Shown piece by piece: positions 1-8,753 of a stretch of DNA of 33,909 nt; the first letter of the stretch is position 1, and every line of letters starts with the position of its first letter. The notes beneath the pieces are model-generated. The model did no database searches, was not told the DNA's origin, and was given only the letters and a program-made list of their open reading frames with translations. The position numbers were made by a program, and so were the translations under genes. The DNA comes from an uncultured Spartobacteria bacterium (lineage in GTDB: Bacteria; Verrucomicrobiota; Verrucomicrobiia; Chthoniobacterales; Terrimicrobiaceae). The stretch spans positions 1 to 33,909 of the forward strand of contig CALFPA010000105.1 in the NCBI GenBank assembly GCA_937919825.1, written 5' to 3'.

Positions 1-53
1 CCCCTGGCCTTCTCATTGCGAACGAGACGCTCTACCAACTGAGCTATACCCCC
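1..53 (-). tRNA. tRNA-Ala (anticodon CGC), partial, 3' end outside the window
   Basis: Read on the minus strand, this begins with the acceptor strand GGGGGTA, followed by the D-arm GCTC-AGTTGGTA-GAGC and a 5-bp anticodon stem closing the loop TTCGCAA. The anticodon CGC (plus-strand bases 18-20) decodes Ala GCG codons. The variable region and start of the T-arm are visible, but the window ends before the 3' acceptor strand. The 5' sequence matches the usual bacterial tRNA-Ala pattern. Nothing clear is seen between it and folE2. Confidence 0.9.
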
Positions 54-118
54 GAGGAAAGCGTGGCAAAATCTAACGGGAAACCCCGGCGCTTCAAGCG
101 GCAAAAAAATCGGCGCGG

Positions 119-901
119 TCATTCGGCGGTGAGGTGTTTTTCGATCAGGGCGTAGGCGTTGTGGTTGTGGATCGACTCGAAATTTTCCGCCTCCACGCGA
201 TACCAAAGAATGTTGGCGTCCTCCTCGCAGCGGACCGCGACATTCCGGACAAGATCTTCGACGAACACCGGGTTGTTGTAGGCGAGTTCGGTGACATGTT
301 TTTCATCCGGTCGCTTCAAGAGACTATAAAGACCGGCGCTCGCGGACTCCTCGGCGAGCACGATCATGTCCTCGACCCACATGGGTTTTTTGCAGCGCAC
401 GGAGAGCGTCACATGGCCACGCTGGTTGTGGGCGCCGGCGGCGCTGATGGCTTTCGAGCAGGGGCAGAGCGTGGTCACCGGCACGGCGGTCGTGACAATG
501 AAATCGATCTTGCCCGCGGCGAGCGTGGCATTGAATCGCACGGTGTAATCCATCAATCCCGGCGAGCCGGTTGCGGGCGCTTTTTTTTCCAGAAAGAAAG
601 GAAACTCGATATCGAAATGCGCGCAATCACTCTCGAGGCGCTTGGCCATTTTCTCGAGGATGTCGCGGATGTTCGCCACATGGATCACCGGGCCGTGCTC
701 GGCGAGGACTTCGATGAAGCGGCTCATGTGCGTGCCCTTAAAATGGTGCGGCAGATCGACCGTCATTTGCAGGGTCGCCACGGTGCTTTGGACGGCGTGG
801 TGCTTGTCACGGACCTGCATGGGATAGCGGAGCGACTTGACCCCCACGCGGTCGATCGGAATCCGGCGGTGGTCGCGTTCGCTTTGGGTGTCTTTCAACA
901 T
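119..901 (-). CDS. folE2: GTP cyclohydrolase IB (FolE2 type)
   Basis: This 260-residue protein is predicted to convert GTP to 7,8-dihydroneopterin triphosphate, the first step of folate synthesis, in the cytosol. Family signatures are the catalytic-Cys segment LCPCSK (residues 145-150), HNQRGH (158-163) and the C-terminal NHNAYALIEKH. FolE2 enzymes are the metal-flexible alternative to the zinc enzyme FolE. The open frame extends upstream to 1252, but that extension is low-complexity and overlaps the divergent SDR gene. The ATG at 901 gives the normal family length. No clear Shine-Dalgarno sequence precedes it. folD lies in the same window, but in a different transcription unit. Confidence 0.93.
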   Translation of the reverse strand: MLKDTQSERDHRRIPIDRVGVKSLRYPMQVRDKHHAVQSTVATLQMTVDLPHHFKGTHMSRFIEVLAEHGPVIHVANIRDILEKMAKRLESDCAHFDIEFPFFLEKKAPATGSPGLMDYTVRFNATLAAGKIDFIVTTAVPVTTLCPCSKAISAAGAHNQRGHVTLSVRCKKPMWVEDMIVLAEESASAGLYSLLKRPDEKHVTELAYNNPVFVEDLVRNVAVRCEEDANILWYRVEAENFESIHNHNAYALIEKHLTAE

Positions 902-992
902 GGAGCGTCCGACTTTGCTTCCAGTCGATCGACACCGGAAGCCAAAAAAAGCCGTGCGGGAAGGATGCGAATGGCTTTTAGTCTGCGTCCCT

Positions 993-1805
993 ATGGCTAC
1001 GAACCTGTTCGACCTCTCTGAAGAAGTGGCTGTTGTTATCGGCGGCACCGGTGTTCTTGGTGGAAGCATGGCCCTCGCTCTCGCCTCCGCTGGCGCCAAA
1101 GTTGTGGTGGCCGGACGCAGCGCCGAGCGCGGCAAAGCCCGTGTGGCCGAGATCGCGAAGGCCGGCGGAAAATCTTTTTTCGTTGAGACCGACGCCACCG
1201 ACCGCGAGAGCGTCGAGAACCTCCTCTCCGCCACCACGCAGGCTTTCGGCATCCCCTCCGTGTTGGTGAATGCCGCCGGCGGAAACGATCCTCGCGTGAC
1301 TGTGACTCCCGAGTCTCCGTTTTCGGAAATTGCCGCGGACGACTGGATGGAAAATTACGAGCTGAACCTGGTCGGCGGCGCGCTGATTCCCTGCCAAGTC
1401 ATCGGCCAGGCGATGGCCGACGCCGGGCGCGGCAGTGTGATCAATATCGCCAGCACCTCCGGCCACCTGCCCCTCTCCCGCGTGGTGGCCTACTCCGCCG
1501 CGAAGGCTTCCGTGCTCAATCTCACCCAATTCCTCTCCCGCGAATGGGCCTCCACCGGCGTGCGAGTGAACTCCATCTCGCCCGGATTTTTCCCGGCCGA
1601 GCAAAATCTCCGCCTTCTCTTCAATCCCGACGGATCCACCACGCCGCGAGCCAAAGCCATTCTCGACCACACCTCGATGGCGCGTTTCGGCGAAGCCGAG
1701 GAACTCGCCGGCGCCGTTGTTTTCCTCGCCAGCCCGCAAGCCAGTTCGTTCGTCACCGGCAGTGACATCCGGGTGGACGGGGGATTCCTCTCGCAAACGA
1801 TCTAG
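993..1805 (+). CDS. SDR-family oxidoreductase, D-mannonate/fructuronate reductase-like
   Basis: This 270-residue classical short-chain dehydrogenase has the Rossmann motif GGTGVLGG (residues 17-24), NAAGG (93-97), a catalytic Ser at 154 and YSAAK (Tyr167, Lys171), and ends in the usual DGGF segment. The stretch GFFPAEQN followed by an insert with DGS and then DHTSMARFG resembles YjmF-type mannonate (fructuronate) oxidoreductases of hexuronate metabolism rather than FabG. The substrate is therefore inferred. The start at 993 removes an implausible 52-residue leader that would run into the divergent folE2 upstream region. The 91-bp gap to folE2 must hold both promoters. No uronate pathway partner is visible nearby. 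Confidence 0.85.
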   Translation: MATNLFDLSEEVAVVIGGTGVLGGSMALALASAGAKVVVAGRSAERGKARVAEIAKAGGKSFFVETDATDRESVENLLSATTQAFGIPSVLVNAAGGNDPRVTVTPESPFSEIAADDWMENYELNLVGGALIPCQVIGQAMADAGRGSVINIASTSGHLPLSRVVAYSAAKASVLNLTQFLSREWASTGVRVNSISPGFFPAEQNLRLLFNPDGSTTPRAKAILDHTSMARFGEAEELAGAVVFLASPQASSFVTGSDIRVDGGFLSQTI

Positions 1806-1855
1806 ACCCCCTTGCTGTTGAAACCTTCCGCGACTATCGTGCCGCTCCCTTTTGC

Positions 1856-3256
1856 ATGGCTGTAAAAACCGAAAAAGACCTTCCCGAGTTCCACCGGGCG
1901 AATTGGCTGAAGTCCATGAGCGCAATGCAGCTCAAGAATTACGGCTACGCCATCCAACTCCTCCAGACGATCCTCAAGAGCCATCCCGAGTTCCTCACCG
2001 CCCGACAACTCCTGCGAAAGTCCGCCATCGCCAAGACCGCCGGGAAAAAAAGCCTGCTCTCCGGACTTTCCGTCACCTCCTTCAGTTCGATCAAAATCCA
2101 GTCCCAGCTGAAAAAAGATCCCCTCTCGGCCCTCGATGCCATCGAGAAATCCCTCGAGACCGACCCGCAAAATCCCCAACTCAACCAACTCCTGAAGGAT
2201 GCCGCGCTCGCCGCGAATCTCCCCGACATCGCCGCCTTCGCTTTGGAGACAATCGTCGAGGCTTCTCCGAAAGACACCAAGGCCCTGCACGAACTCGGCC
2301 AGCATTACTTGAAATTCGGCGCGCCGGAAAAAGCCGTCCCGATTTTTCAGCGCCTCCTCGAGATCTCCCCGAACGACCTCGCCGCCATTAAAGGATCCAA
2401 GGATGCCGCTGCCTCCTCTTCGATGAAATCCGGCGGTTGGGATAAAGCGGAATCCACCTATCGCGACCTCATCAAGGACAAGGATCAAGCCGTTGCCCTC
2501 GAGCAGCAATCCCGCGTTGTTCGCAGCGAGGAGATGATCGATAACCTCCTTGCCGAACTCCACGCCAAGGCGGAGGCCGAGGGCGAAAATTGCACCGTCG
2601 ATACCGCCCGCCGCATCGCTGAACTTCACGAGCAGAAAGAAGATTGGGAAAACGCCACCAACTGGTTCAATTACGCCGCCTCGCTCTCGAACAATTCCGA
2701 CATGGCGCTCGTTCGCAAAGCCTCCGACTTGCAAATCCGCCAGTTCGACCTCGCCATCGAAGCCCGTGAGCAATTCATCGAAGCGAATCCCGGCTCACCC
2801 GAGTCCGAGGGCTACGCCGCCGAGTTGGTATCTTTGAAAAAACAGCGCGCCGACCTTGCCCTCGAGGCCGCCCGTTCCCGCGTGGAGCAAAACCCCACCG
2901 ACCTCCAACTCCGCTTCGAACTCGGCGAAATCCTCGTTGATCTCGAAAACTGGCAGGAGGCGATTCCCGAACTCCAAAAAGCCCGCCAAAATCCGAATGT
3001 CCGCATGCGGGCGATGAGCCTTCTTGGTCAATGCTTCACCGCCCGCGGCATGCTCGACCTCGCCGCCAAGACCCTCTCCGACGCCGTCTCCGAGCTCCTG
3101 GTCATGGATGCCGTTAAAAAAGATGTCATCTACAACCTCGGCCTCGTTTACGAAAAAATGGGCGACGCCCAAAAGACCGTCGATTGCATGAAGCAAATCT
3201 ACGAAGTGGACTACGGCTACCGCGACGTCGCCAAGCGGGTCGAGAGCTCCTACTGA
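1856..3256 (+). CDS. TPR-repeat protein
   Basis: This 466-residue protein is built almost entirely of tetratricopeptide-like helical repeats. Clear units are near residues 30-60, 100-130, 140-180 (ELGQHYLKFGAPEKAVPIFQ), 255-285, 345-375 (FELGEILVDLENWQEAIPEL), 380-410 and 420-450 (YNLGLVYEKMGDAQKTVDCM). It has no signal peptide or membrane segment, so it is probably a cytosolic scaffold. The N-terminal segment with YAIQLLQTILKSHPEF is itself repeat-like. The gene stands alone 50 bp after the SDR gene. Partners and exact role cannot be read from the sequence. Confidence 0.85.
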   Translation: MAVKTEKDLPEFHRANWLKSMSAMQLKNYGYAIQLLQTILKSHPEFLTARQLLRKSAIAKTAGKKSLLSGLSVTSFSSIKIQSQLKKDPLSALDAIEKSLETDPQNPQLNQLLKDAALAANLPDIAAFALETIVEASPKDTKALHELGQHYLKFGAPEKAVPIFQRLLEISPNDLAAIKGSKDAAASSSMKSGGWDKAESTYRDLIKDKDQAVALEQQSRVVRSEEMIDNLLAELHAKAEAEGENCTVDTARRIAELHEQKEDWENATNWFNYAASLSNNSDMALVRKASDLQIRQFDLAIEAREQFIEANPGSPESEGYAAELVSLKKQRADLALEAARSRVEQNPTDLQLRFELGEILVDLENWQEAIPELQKARQNPNVRMRAMSLLGQCFTARGMLDLAAKTLSDAVSELLVMDAVKKDVIYNLGLVYEKMGDAQKTVDCMKQIYEVDYGYRDVAKRVESSY

Positions 3257-3260
3257 GTTC

Positions 3261-3305
3261 AGGCTGAAACGCGCTCGGCGGCGTGGAATGTGCAGCCTTT
3301 TCTGC
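3261..3305 (+). terminator. possible terminator after the TPR gene
   Basis: AGGCTG (3261-3266) can pair with CAGCCT (3293-3298), and a T-rich stretch follows. The 26-nt loop is long and the stem is only 6 bp, so this is a weak candidate. It lies between the convergent TPR gene and PIN toxin gene, where a terminator is expected. Confidence 0.25.
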
Positions 3306-3324
3306 TTTTGCCCTCGATCGCTTG

Positions 3325-3735
3325 TCAACTCAACCCGAGTTGCTTGGCAGCCGCGTTCAACTTCGCATCGCAGGTGACCAACCGGATTTTGAGCCGATCA
3401 GCCAACTCCAAGTAGGCGGCATCGTAGGCCGAGAGATCGAATTGCACGGCCAAATGGAACATCCGGCGACGGGCTGGCCCGCCGGGAAGATCCTCCAGCC
3501 TGATCGGCACCTGCTGCAAGGCATCGATGGCCTCCGAAACATCCTCCGGCGCCAGCCTTTTTCGACGCAGAGCCGAGCGCAGCAAATTCATCATTTCGTA
3601 GTGCCAAAGAGCAGGCACCGAGAGTTGCACGGTTCCTTTGATCAGTTGAGATAGAAGCCGATCCGCTTCCTCGGAGAATTCGTCGGCCAGAATCCAAGCC
3701 CCACAGAAAGAAGCGTCGGCCACGACTTGCTTCAT
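3325..3735 (-). CDS. PIN-domain toxin (VapC-like)
   Basis: This 136-residue PIN-domain protein has the acidic residues of the nuclease site: Asp7 (VADAS), Glu47 (HYEMMN), Asp105 (YDAAYLELA) and Asp123 (VTCDAKL). VapC toxins cleave RNA such as initiator tRNA or rRNA, but the target here is unknown. Its start overlaps the antitoxin stop by 4 nt (ATGA), the standard toxin/antitoxin layout. The pair sits at the 3' end of the folD-containing run, convergent with the TPR gene. Everything needed for function appears intact. Confidence 0.88.
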   Translation of the reverse strand: MKQVVADASFCGAWILADEFSEEADRLLSQLIKGTVQLSVPALWHYEMMNLLRSALRRKRLAPEDVSEAIDALQQVPIRLEDLPGGPARRRMFHLAVQFDLSAYDAAYLELADRLKIRLVTCDAKLNAAAKQLGLS

Positions 3736-3986
3736 CGCCGCCCCTCTTCAATCAGGGATTTCAAAGATCCCTTCCTGGACTTGGATCGCGCTCGGATTTT
3801 CCGAAAAGCCGCCACCAGATCGGCATCGGTCTTAGAGCCACCTTCCACGCCGGAGGAGAGAAGGGCGACTCGCCGCCCGCGTTTGGTGATCCAGATCCGG
3901 CTGCCTTTCGAGGCGAGCTCCACAAGTGAGGAGAACTTGTTCTTGGCCTCGAAGGTGCCGAGGGAGATAGCGTTGCCTGCTTGCAT
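3732..3986 (-). CDS. antitoxin of the Phd/YefM type, partner of the 3325-3735 toxin
   Basis: This 84-residue protein starts MQAGNAISLGTFEAKNKFS, followed by a segment with ITKRGRRVALL. That is the N-terminal DNA-binding fold of Phd/YefM antitoxins, here with 'ITKRGRRVA' in place of the usual 'ITRHGRPVA'. The basic C-terminal part (KIRARSKSRKGSLKSLIEEGRR) would bind the toxin. The frame runs 17 codons further upstream, but the ATG at 3986 matches the family start. Such antitoxins usually repress their own promoter, which would lie in the 62 bp between it and folD. Confidence 0.82.
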   Translation of the reverse strand: MQAGNAISLGTFEAKNKFSSLVELASKGSRIWITKRGRRVALLSSGVEGGSKTDADLVAAFRKIRARSKSRKGSLKSLIEEGRR

Positions 3987-4048
3987 GATTTTCAAGCTGG
4001 CCAACAATCTGGCCTGTGTCAAGAGGGTGCCAGACACGACCCCAAAAA

Positions 4049-4927
4049 TCAGGCCGTGAGGCGCTCGGCGGCGGTGACGCAGTTCGACATGAGCATGGCG
4101 ATGGTCATGGGACCGACGCCGCCTGGGACCGGGGTGATGGCGGCGCAGCGGTCGGCCACGGCGTCGTAGTCCACATCGCCGACGAGGCGGTATCCTTTGG
4201 AATTGGAGGGATCGTCGATGCGGTTGATGCCGACATCGATCACCACCGCGCCTTCGCGGATGTGGTCGGAGCCGAGGAAATGGGGACGGCCGATGGCGGC
4301 GACCACGATGTCCGCCGCGCGGGTGATGGCGGCGAGGTTTTTTGTTCGCGAGTGGGCGACTGTCACGGTGGCATCGCCGCCCGGGCCTCGTTTCATGAGC
4401 AGGAGGGCCATGGGTTTTCCGACAATCATACTGCGGCCGACAACGACCGCGTTTTTGCCGGCGGTTTCGATGCCGGATTCTTGAAGGAGTCGGATGCAGC
4501 CGAGCGGCGTGCAGGGAACGAAACCCGTGGGGTCCTCAAGCGCGAGCTTGGCGACATTCACAGGATGGAAACCGTCCACATCCTTGCGGGGATCGATGGC
4601 GCGGACGATCGCGGCCTCGTCGATCTGCGGCGGGGGAGGGGACTGGACGAGGATGCCGTGAATGGCGGGGTCGGCGTTGAGTTTTTCGACGAGCGCGAGG
4701 AGTTCCTCCTGCGTGGTGTCGGCGGGGAGTTCCTCTTTAACGGAGTGGAGTCCGAGTTCGGCGGCCTTGCGGTCTTTCGAGCGCACATAGGCGCGGGAAG
4801 CCGGGTCGTTGCCGACGAGCACCACGGCGAGGCCGGGTTGAATGCCGCGCTGGCGCAGGGCGTCCACGCGTTGTTTGGTTTCCTCGAGCACCTTGGCGGC
4901 CACGGCCGCTCCATCAATCCGCACCAT
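4049..4927 (-). CDS. folD: bifunctional methylene-THF dehydrogenase / methenyl-THF cyclohydrolase
   Basis: This 292-residue full-length FolD interconverts 5,10-methylene-THF and 10-formyl-THF for purine and formyl-Met synthesis. Visible signatures are [11 protein letters not shown] with the catalytic Tyr47/Lys51 pair, DVDGFHPVN (from residue 116), the nucleotide-binding segment [11 protein letters not shown] (162-172) and [13 protein letters not shown] (268-280). Its start overlaps the 3' end of the upstream acyltransferase gene by 14 nt, so translation is probably coupled. It is the last housekeeping gene of the leftward run. Confidence 0.96.
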   Translation of the reverse strand: MVRIDGAAVAAKVLEETKQRVDALRQRGIQPGLAVVLVGNDPASRAYVRSKDRKAAELGLHSVKEELPADTTQEELLALVEKLNADPAIHGILVQSPPPPQIDEAAIVRAIDPRKDVDGFHPVNVAKLALEDPTGFVPCTPLGCIRLLQESGIETAGKNAVVVGRSMIVGKPMALLLMKRGPGGDATVTVAHSRTKNLAAITRAADIVVAAIGRPHFLGSDHIREGAVVIDVGINRIDDPSNSKGYRLVGDVDYDAVADRCAAITPVPGGVGPMTIAMLMSNCVTAAERLTA

Positions 4928-5546
4928 TTTTTAAAAGTTCCTCCAGTTGTTTTCGCGCCGCTTCGAAATCGTCATCGGAGAGGTTCTCCGGAAATTCCAA
5001 CGGCTCCGCGATTGTGACCGACACCTTCGAAAACGGCAATGGGATGATGAAGCCGTCCCAGGTTTTCATCCGAATGCATCGGCTGAATGTGGCGTGCATT
5101 GGGATGATGCGGGCGCCGGTGTTTTGGGCGAGCAGGATAACGCCTGGGCCGAGCGAGTATTTGGGGCCGCGGGGGCCGTCGGGCGTGATCGCGATATCGC
5201 GCCCGAGGCGGATGAGACGGACGAGTTCCAAAAGCGCGCGGGAGCCTCGGCGGGAACTCGAGCCGCGCACCGAGCCCATGCCGAAGGCGGCCACGAGTTG
5301 CGCAAGGATTTCGCCGTCGCGGCTCGGGCTGGTGAGAACGGTGACGCCGAGGCGGTTTTTTGGATAGAGGCGGTCAAAGGCGAAAGTGATTCCGAGGATT
5401 CGGTTGTGCCAAAAACAGAAGAGGGAGGTTTTGGGTGTCGCTTCGTTGAGGAGACCGAAGCGGTCCTCAAATCGAAGGCGCAGGGTGGCGAAAAGCCCGC
5501 GGAGGAGTGCCGCACCGAGGAGGGCGAGGAGGCGTTCGCGGGTCAT
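4914..5546 (-). CDS. DUF374-type lysophospholipid acyltransferase-like protein
   Basis: This 210-residue protein has the marks of the DUF374 branch of the acyltransferase superfamily: [10 protein letters not shown] with the putative catalytic His47, the loop [13 protein letters not shown], and [16 protein letters not shown]. Members are thought to acylate lipid A or phospholipid precursors at the inner membrane, and an N-terminal hydrophobic stretch (residues 5-20) would anchor it there. The start at 5546 (MTRERLL) overlaps the stop of the upstream phosphatase-family gene by 4 nt (ATGA). The longer frame to 5714 has only low-complexity Arg-rich sequence upstream. Substrate unknown. Confidence 0.85.
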   Translation of the reverse strand: MTRERLLALLGAALLRGLFATLRLRFEDRFGLLNEATPKTSLFCFWHNRILGITFAFDRLYPKNRLGVTVLTSPSRDGEILAQLVAAFGMGSVRGSSSRRGSRALLELVRLIRLGRDIAITPDGPRGPKYSLGPGVILLAQNTGARIIPMHATFSRCIRMKTWDGFIIPLPFSKVSVTIAEPLEFPENLSDDDFEAARKQLEELLKNGAD

Positions 5547-6538
5547 GGCAGAAACTCCCGGAGGATTTTTTGGAGGACAGGGCGGGCCTTGGCGGCGAGG
5601 GTTTCGTTGGCGTAGGCGATCCAGGCGACGCCTGATTCGGTATCGAGCGGCGCGTCGGGGAAACCTCCCAGCGGATGCTCGAAAACGACGCCCGCTTTTT
5701 TCAAAAGAAGCCACGCGCAGGCGTCGTAGGGATGGCAGACGAGGGAGGATTCCAGGTCGAGCGCGTGGAAAATAAGTGGGCGCAGGTCGCCGACCAAGCG
5801 GTCACGGCCGGTGATCAGCTCGTGGAACTGCCCGGCGGTGGAGAGATATTGGTCGTCGAAAACTACGGGCGACCTCGAGCGGTTCGGGCCGAGGATTTGG
5901 TCCCAGAGGCGCTCCTCGATTTGTGCGGTGAGCGTGCGGCCTTCGGGAAAAAATTTCGCGAGCGAGGCGAAGCCATGGTCGAAAGAATGGGCGGTCGATG
6001 GCTCGGTGTGCAGCGGCTTGGGATCGGAGCCGGCGCGCCAATCGCACCAGGTCGCGACGAGCGGGCCGTCGAGGCGGGCGCTGAATTGGTCGGCGCGCCA
6101 TTGCTTGGAGACGGGCAGCTCGGTCATCGCGCAGGCGACGATTTGGGAGAGGCGGGTTTCCTCGCCGTGCTGGGGGGCGATGGCGGCCAGAGCCCAAGCG
6201 CTGCGCTTGTCATACATCAACCCTCGGGTGCCATCGATGGGGTCGATGATGCATTTCCATTTCGTCTCGGCGGCGGATTTTCCCTCGGGAAAACAGAGTT
6301 CGGATTCGAGGCCCTCCATGACGATCTGGACAGGTTCTTCGCTCGGCCATTGCGCACGAAACCACTCGAGGATCGCGTCCTCGCCGAAGCGGTCGATGGC
6401 GAAGATTGTGTCACCTCCCGCTTCGCCTGTGACGGCGGCGAGCTTTTCTGCCGAAAGGCCCTGACGCGCCGACACGACTTTCGAGAGGATCGCGGTGCCG
6501 AGTTCGCAGAGGAGGTGGCGGAGTTTTTCTTGGTCCAT
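5543..6538 (-). CDS. inositol monophosphatase-family protein
   Basis: This 331-residue protein belongs to the Mg-dependent IMPase/CysQ/FBPase superfamily. It has GDTIFAID (42-49), the metal ligand Glu75 in VMEGLESE, and DPIDGTRG (99-106), whose two Asp bind metal. The distal segment (YDACAWLLLKKAGVVFEHPLGG) corresponds to the second metal-binding region, where the family norm is 'WDxAAG'. It is longer than typical IMPases (about 260 residues). The substrate is uncertain: a sugar phosphate, an inositol phosphate or 3'-phosphoadenosine phosphate are all possible. It lies 15 nt after the MATE gene and overlaps the acyltransferase gene by 4 nt. Confidence 0.82.
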   Translation of the reverse strand: MDQEKLRHLLCELGTAILSKVVSARQGLSAEKLAAVTGEAGGDTIFAIDRFGEDAILEWFRAQWPSEEPVQIVMEGLESELCFPEGKSAAETKWKCIIDPIDGTRGLMYDKRSAWALAAIAPQHGEETRLSQIVACAMTELPVSKQWRADQFSARLDGPLVATWCDWRAGSDPKPLHTEPSTAHSFDHGFASLAKFFPEGRTLTAQIEERLWDQILGPNRSRSPVVFDDQYLSTAGQFHELITGRDRLVGDLRPLIFHALDLESSLVCHPYDACAWLLLKKAGVVFEHPLGGFPDAPLDTESGVAWIAYANETLAAKARPVLQKILREFLP

Positions 6539-6553
6539 CGAATCGATGCGATG

Positions 6554-7915
6554 CTATCGGGGCGTTTCGGGATGTGCCGAGCATTTTGCCAGCAGGCGCG
6601 TGGCGAGGGCGGCGGCGGCGACGCCAAGGCCGACGACGAATCCAGTCCAGATACCGGAGGCGCCCAAGCCAAAATGGAAGGCGGCGAGGTGCGACACGGG
6701 TAACGCCACGACCCAGTAGGCGAGGATGCCGAAGAAAAAAGGAATCTTGGTGTCGCCAAATCCCCGCAACGCTCCGGAGGAGGCGATTTGGATGCCGTCG
6801 AAAACTTGAAAAACCCCGGCGAGGATGAGCAGTTGAGCGGTCAATGCCCTAACCGCTGGATCCTCGGTAAACCACCCCGCGATCCAGGAACCGAGTGTTA
6901 AGTAAACCGCTGCGAACAAAACGGCGATCCCGAGCGTCATGCCGAGTGTGCCGTGGACAATCGTGCGGATTTCCCCGAACCGCCCAGCGCCTCGTGCCTG
7001 ACCGACCCTCACGCTCACGGCCTGGCCGATGCCCAGAGGCACCATGAAGGTCGTCGCCGCGCAGGTGAGGGCAATTTGATGGGCTGCCAGCTCGGTGACT
7101 CCCAGCCAGCCCATCATCAGCGACCCGAAGGAAAATCCCGTAACCTCGCACAGGCTTAATCCGCCCGAATGGATGCCGATGCCGAGCAGGCGTTTCACTT
7201 CCGGCATCAGGCCGGGAGCAGTCCAGTCGGTGGGCCATGCGGCGCGGAGCGACTCGGCCAATGCAGGGTAGAGGAACATCGCGATCATCGTGGCGATGCG
7301 GCTGAGCAGCGTGGCGAGTCCCGCGCCGTCGAGACCCATCGCGGGCGCGCCGAGGTTTCCGTAGATCAAAATCCAGTTGAGAAGAACATTCAGCAAAACC
7401 CCGCCGAGCATGATCCAGAAGGGCGGCCAGGGTCTCGCGAGGGCCTCGCAGAAATTTTTCGTCGAACCAGTCGCGAACACCGCAGGCATCGACCAAGCGC
7501 AGAGCAGGAGGTAGTTCCCGGCCGAGGAATTCACCTCCGCCGGTTGGCCGAAGATCGGGAGAGAGCGCAGGAGCGCGTGGGCTGTGAGGGCGACGAGCAA
7601 ACCCATCACCAGCGAAATGGCAAGGCCACCGCGGAGACTTTCGCTGGCGAGATGCGGCTTGCCGGCTCCGAAGGCGTGCGAGGCGTTCACACTCACTCCG
7701 GCGAGAACGCCAAATCCGAAGACCAGCGGCACGGAGAGAAGGGTGTTTGCAAAACCGCAGGCAGCGAGGGGGACTGTGCCGACATGGCCAACCATGAGGG
7801 TGTCGGCGAGACCCATGAGCATTAGGCCGACCAATCCGGCGACGATCGGAAACGCCAGAGTGAGGGTGCGGCGGTTCTCGCGGTGGAGCGCTCGAAAGGT
7901 GCTGGATTTTGCCAT
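6554..7915 (-). CDS. MATE-family multidrug/cation efflux transporter
   Basis: This 453-residue polytopic membrane protein has two homologous halves, as in MATE (NorM-like) Na+ or H+ antiporters. The N-terminal half carries FPIVAGLVGLMLMGLADTLMVGHVG and the second half LGIGHSGGLSLCEV with EVTGFSFGSLMMGWLG. About 12 membrane segments can be seen. The start at 7915 (MAKSSTF) shares one base with the ymdB stop (TAATG). Frame upstream of this ATG lies inside ymdB and is not coding. Substrates cannot be predicted. Confidence 0.92.
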   Translation of the reverse strand: MAKSSTFRALHRENRRTLTLAFPIVAGLVGLMLMGLADTLMVGHVGTVPLAACGFANTLLSVPLVFGFGVLAGVSVNASHAFGAGKPHLASESLRGGLAISLVMGLLVALTAHALLRSLPIFGQPAEVNSSAGNYLLLCAWSMPAVFATGSTKNFCEALARPWPPFWIMLGGVLLNVLLNWILIYGNLGAPAMGLDGAGLATLLSRIATMIAMFLYPALAESLRAAWPTDWTAPGLMPEVKRLLGIGIHSGGLSLCEVTGFSFGSLMMGWLGVTELAAHQIALTCAATTFMVPLGIGQAVSVRVGQARGAGRFGEIRTIVHGTLGMTLGIAVLFAAVYLTLGSWIAGWFTEDPAVRALTAQLLILAGVFQVFDGIQIASSGALRGFGDTKIPFFFGILAYWVVALPVSHLAAFHFGLGASGIWTGFVVGLGVAAAALATRLLAKCSAHPETPR

Positions 7916-8706
7916 TAGGCCTCGTCGAGCACCTGTCGGAAGCGCGAGATCGAGGCGGCGCGGCCGGTGGCGGGATCGATCTCGATCAGCGCGCCGCAAA
8001 CCTGCACGGGGCCGCGCGCGATCGGGAATTGCGAGGGGAGGGCATCGAGGAATTTTTGCACCACGGCCTCCGCCTTGCGGCCGAGAATTGAGTCGAGCGG
8101 GCCGCACATTCCCGCGTCGCAAAGGAACGCCGTTCCGCCAGGGAGAATGCGCTCGTCGGCGGTTTGGACATGCGTGTGGGTGCCGACGACCGCCGAGACC
8201 TTGCCGTCGAGGTGGCGGGCCATGGCAGTTTTTTCGCTGGTCGTTTCACCGTGGACATCCACGAAAATCACGGGGGTTTCAGCGCGCAGTCGCTCGACCT
8301 CCCGCATCGCGCAGGTGAAAGGATTGTCGAGTTGCTGATTCATGAAGGTCCGGCATTGCACATTCATCACGGCTATCTTTCCCTTGGCCGTCTCGAGCAC
8401 GATGCTTCCCTGACCCGGTGCGCCCGGTGGGTAGTTCACGGGACGCAACACGCGCGGCTCGGTCGGCAGGTAGGGCGCGGTCTCCTTTTGATCCCAAACA
8501 TGGTCGCCGGTGGTGATCACCGCGACGCCGGAGCGGAGGAGGTCGATCGCGATTTTCGGGGTGATTCCGCGGCCATGCGCAGAGTTTTCGCCATTCACCA
8601 CCACAAAATCGACAGCGTTGTCGGCGAGCATGGCGGTGACGACTTTTTTGGCAGCCGTGCGCCCCGGTTCGCCAACAATGTCACCCAGAAAAAGAAGTCG
8701 GATCAT
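7915..8706 (-). CDS. ymdB: YmdB-family metallophosphoesterase (TIGR00282 type)
   Basis: This 263-residue protein has the whole binuclear metal site of the family: Asp9 (FLGDIVG), Glu40/Asn41 (NGENS), Asp68/His69 (GDHVWD), His152 (DVHGE) and His177/His179 (GTHTHVQTAD). Bacillus YmdB is a 2',3'- and 3',5'-cyclic nucleotide phosphodiesterase affecting biofilm and motility choices. The role here is inferred from family membership. It is the first gene of the leftward run, divergent from the amidase gene across 47 bp. Confidence 0.92.
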   Translation of the reverse strand: MIRLLFLGDIVGEPGRTAAKKVVTAMLADNAVDFVVVNGENSAHGRGITPKIAIDLLRSGVAVITTGDHVWDQKETAPYLPTEPRVLRPVNYPPGAPGQGSIVLETAKGKIAVMNVQCRTFMNQQLDNPFTCAMREVERLRAETPVIFVDVHGETTSEKTAMARHLDGKVSAVVGTHTHVQTADERILPGGTAFLCDAGMCGPLDSILGRKAEAVVQKFLDALPSQFPIARGPVQVCGALIEIDPATGRAASISRFRQVLDEA

Positions 8707-8753
8707 CGATCCTTTTTATAGCAACCGGCCGTGAACGCATTTAAAAAAACCGG

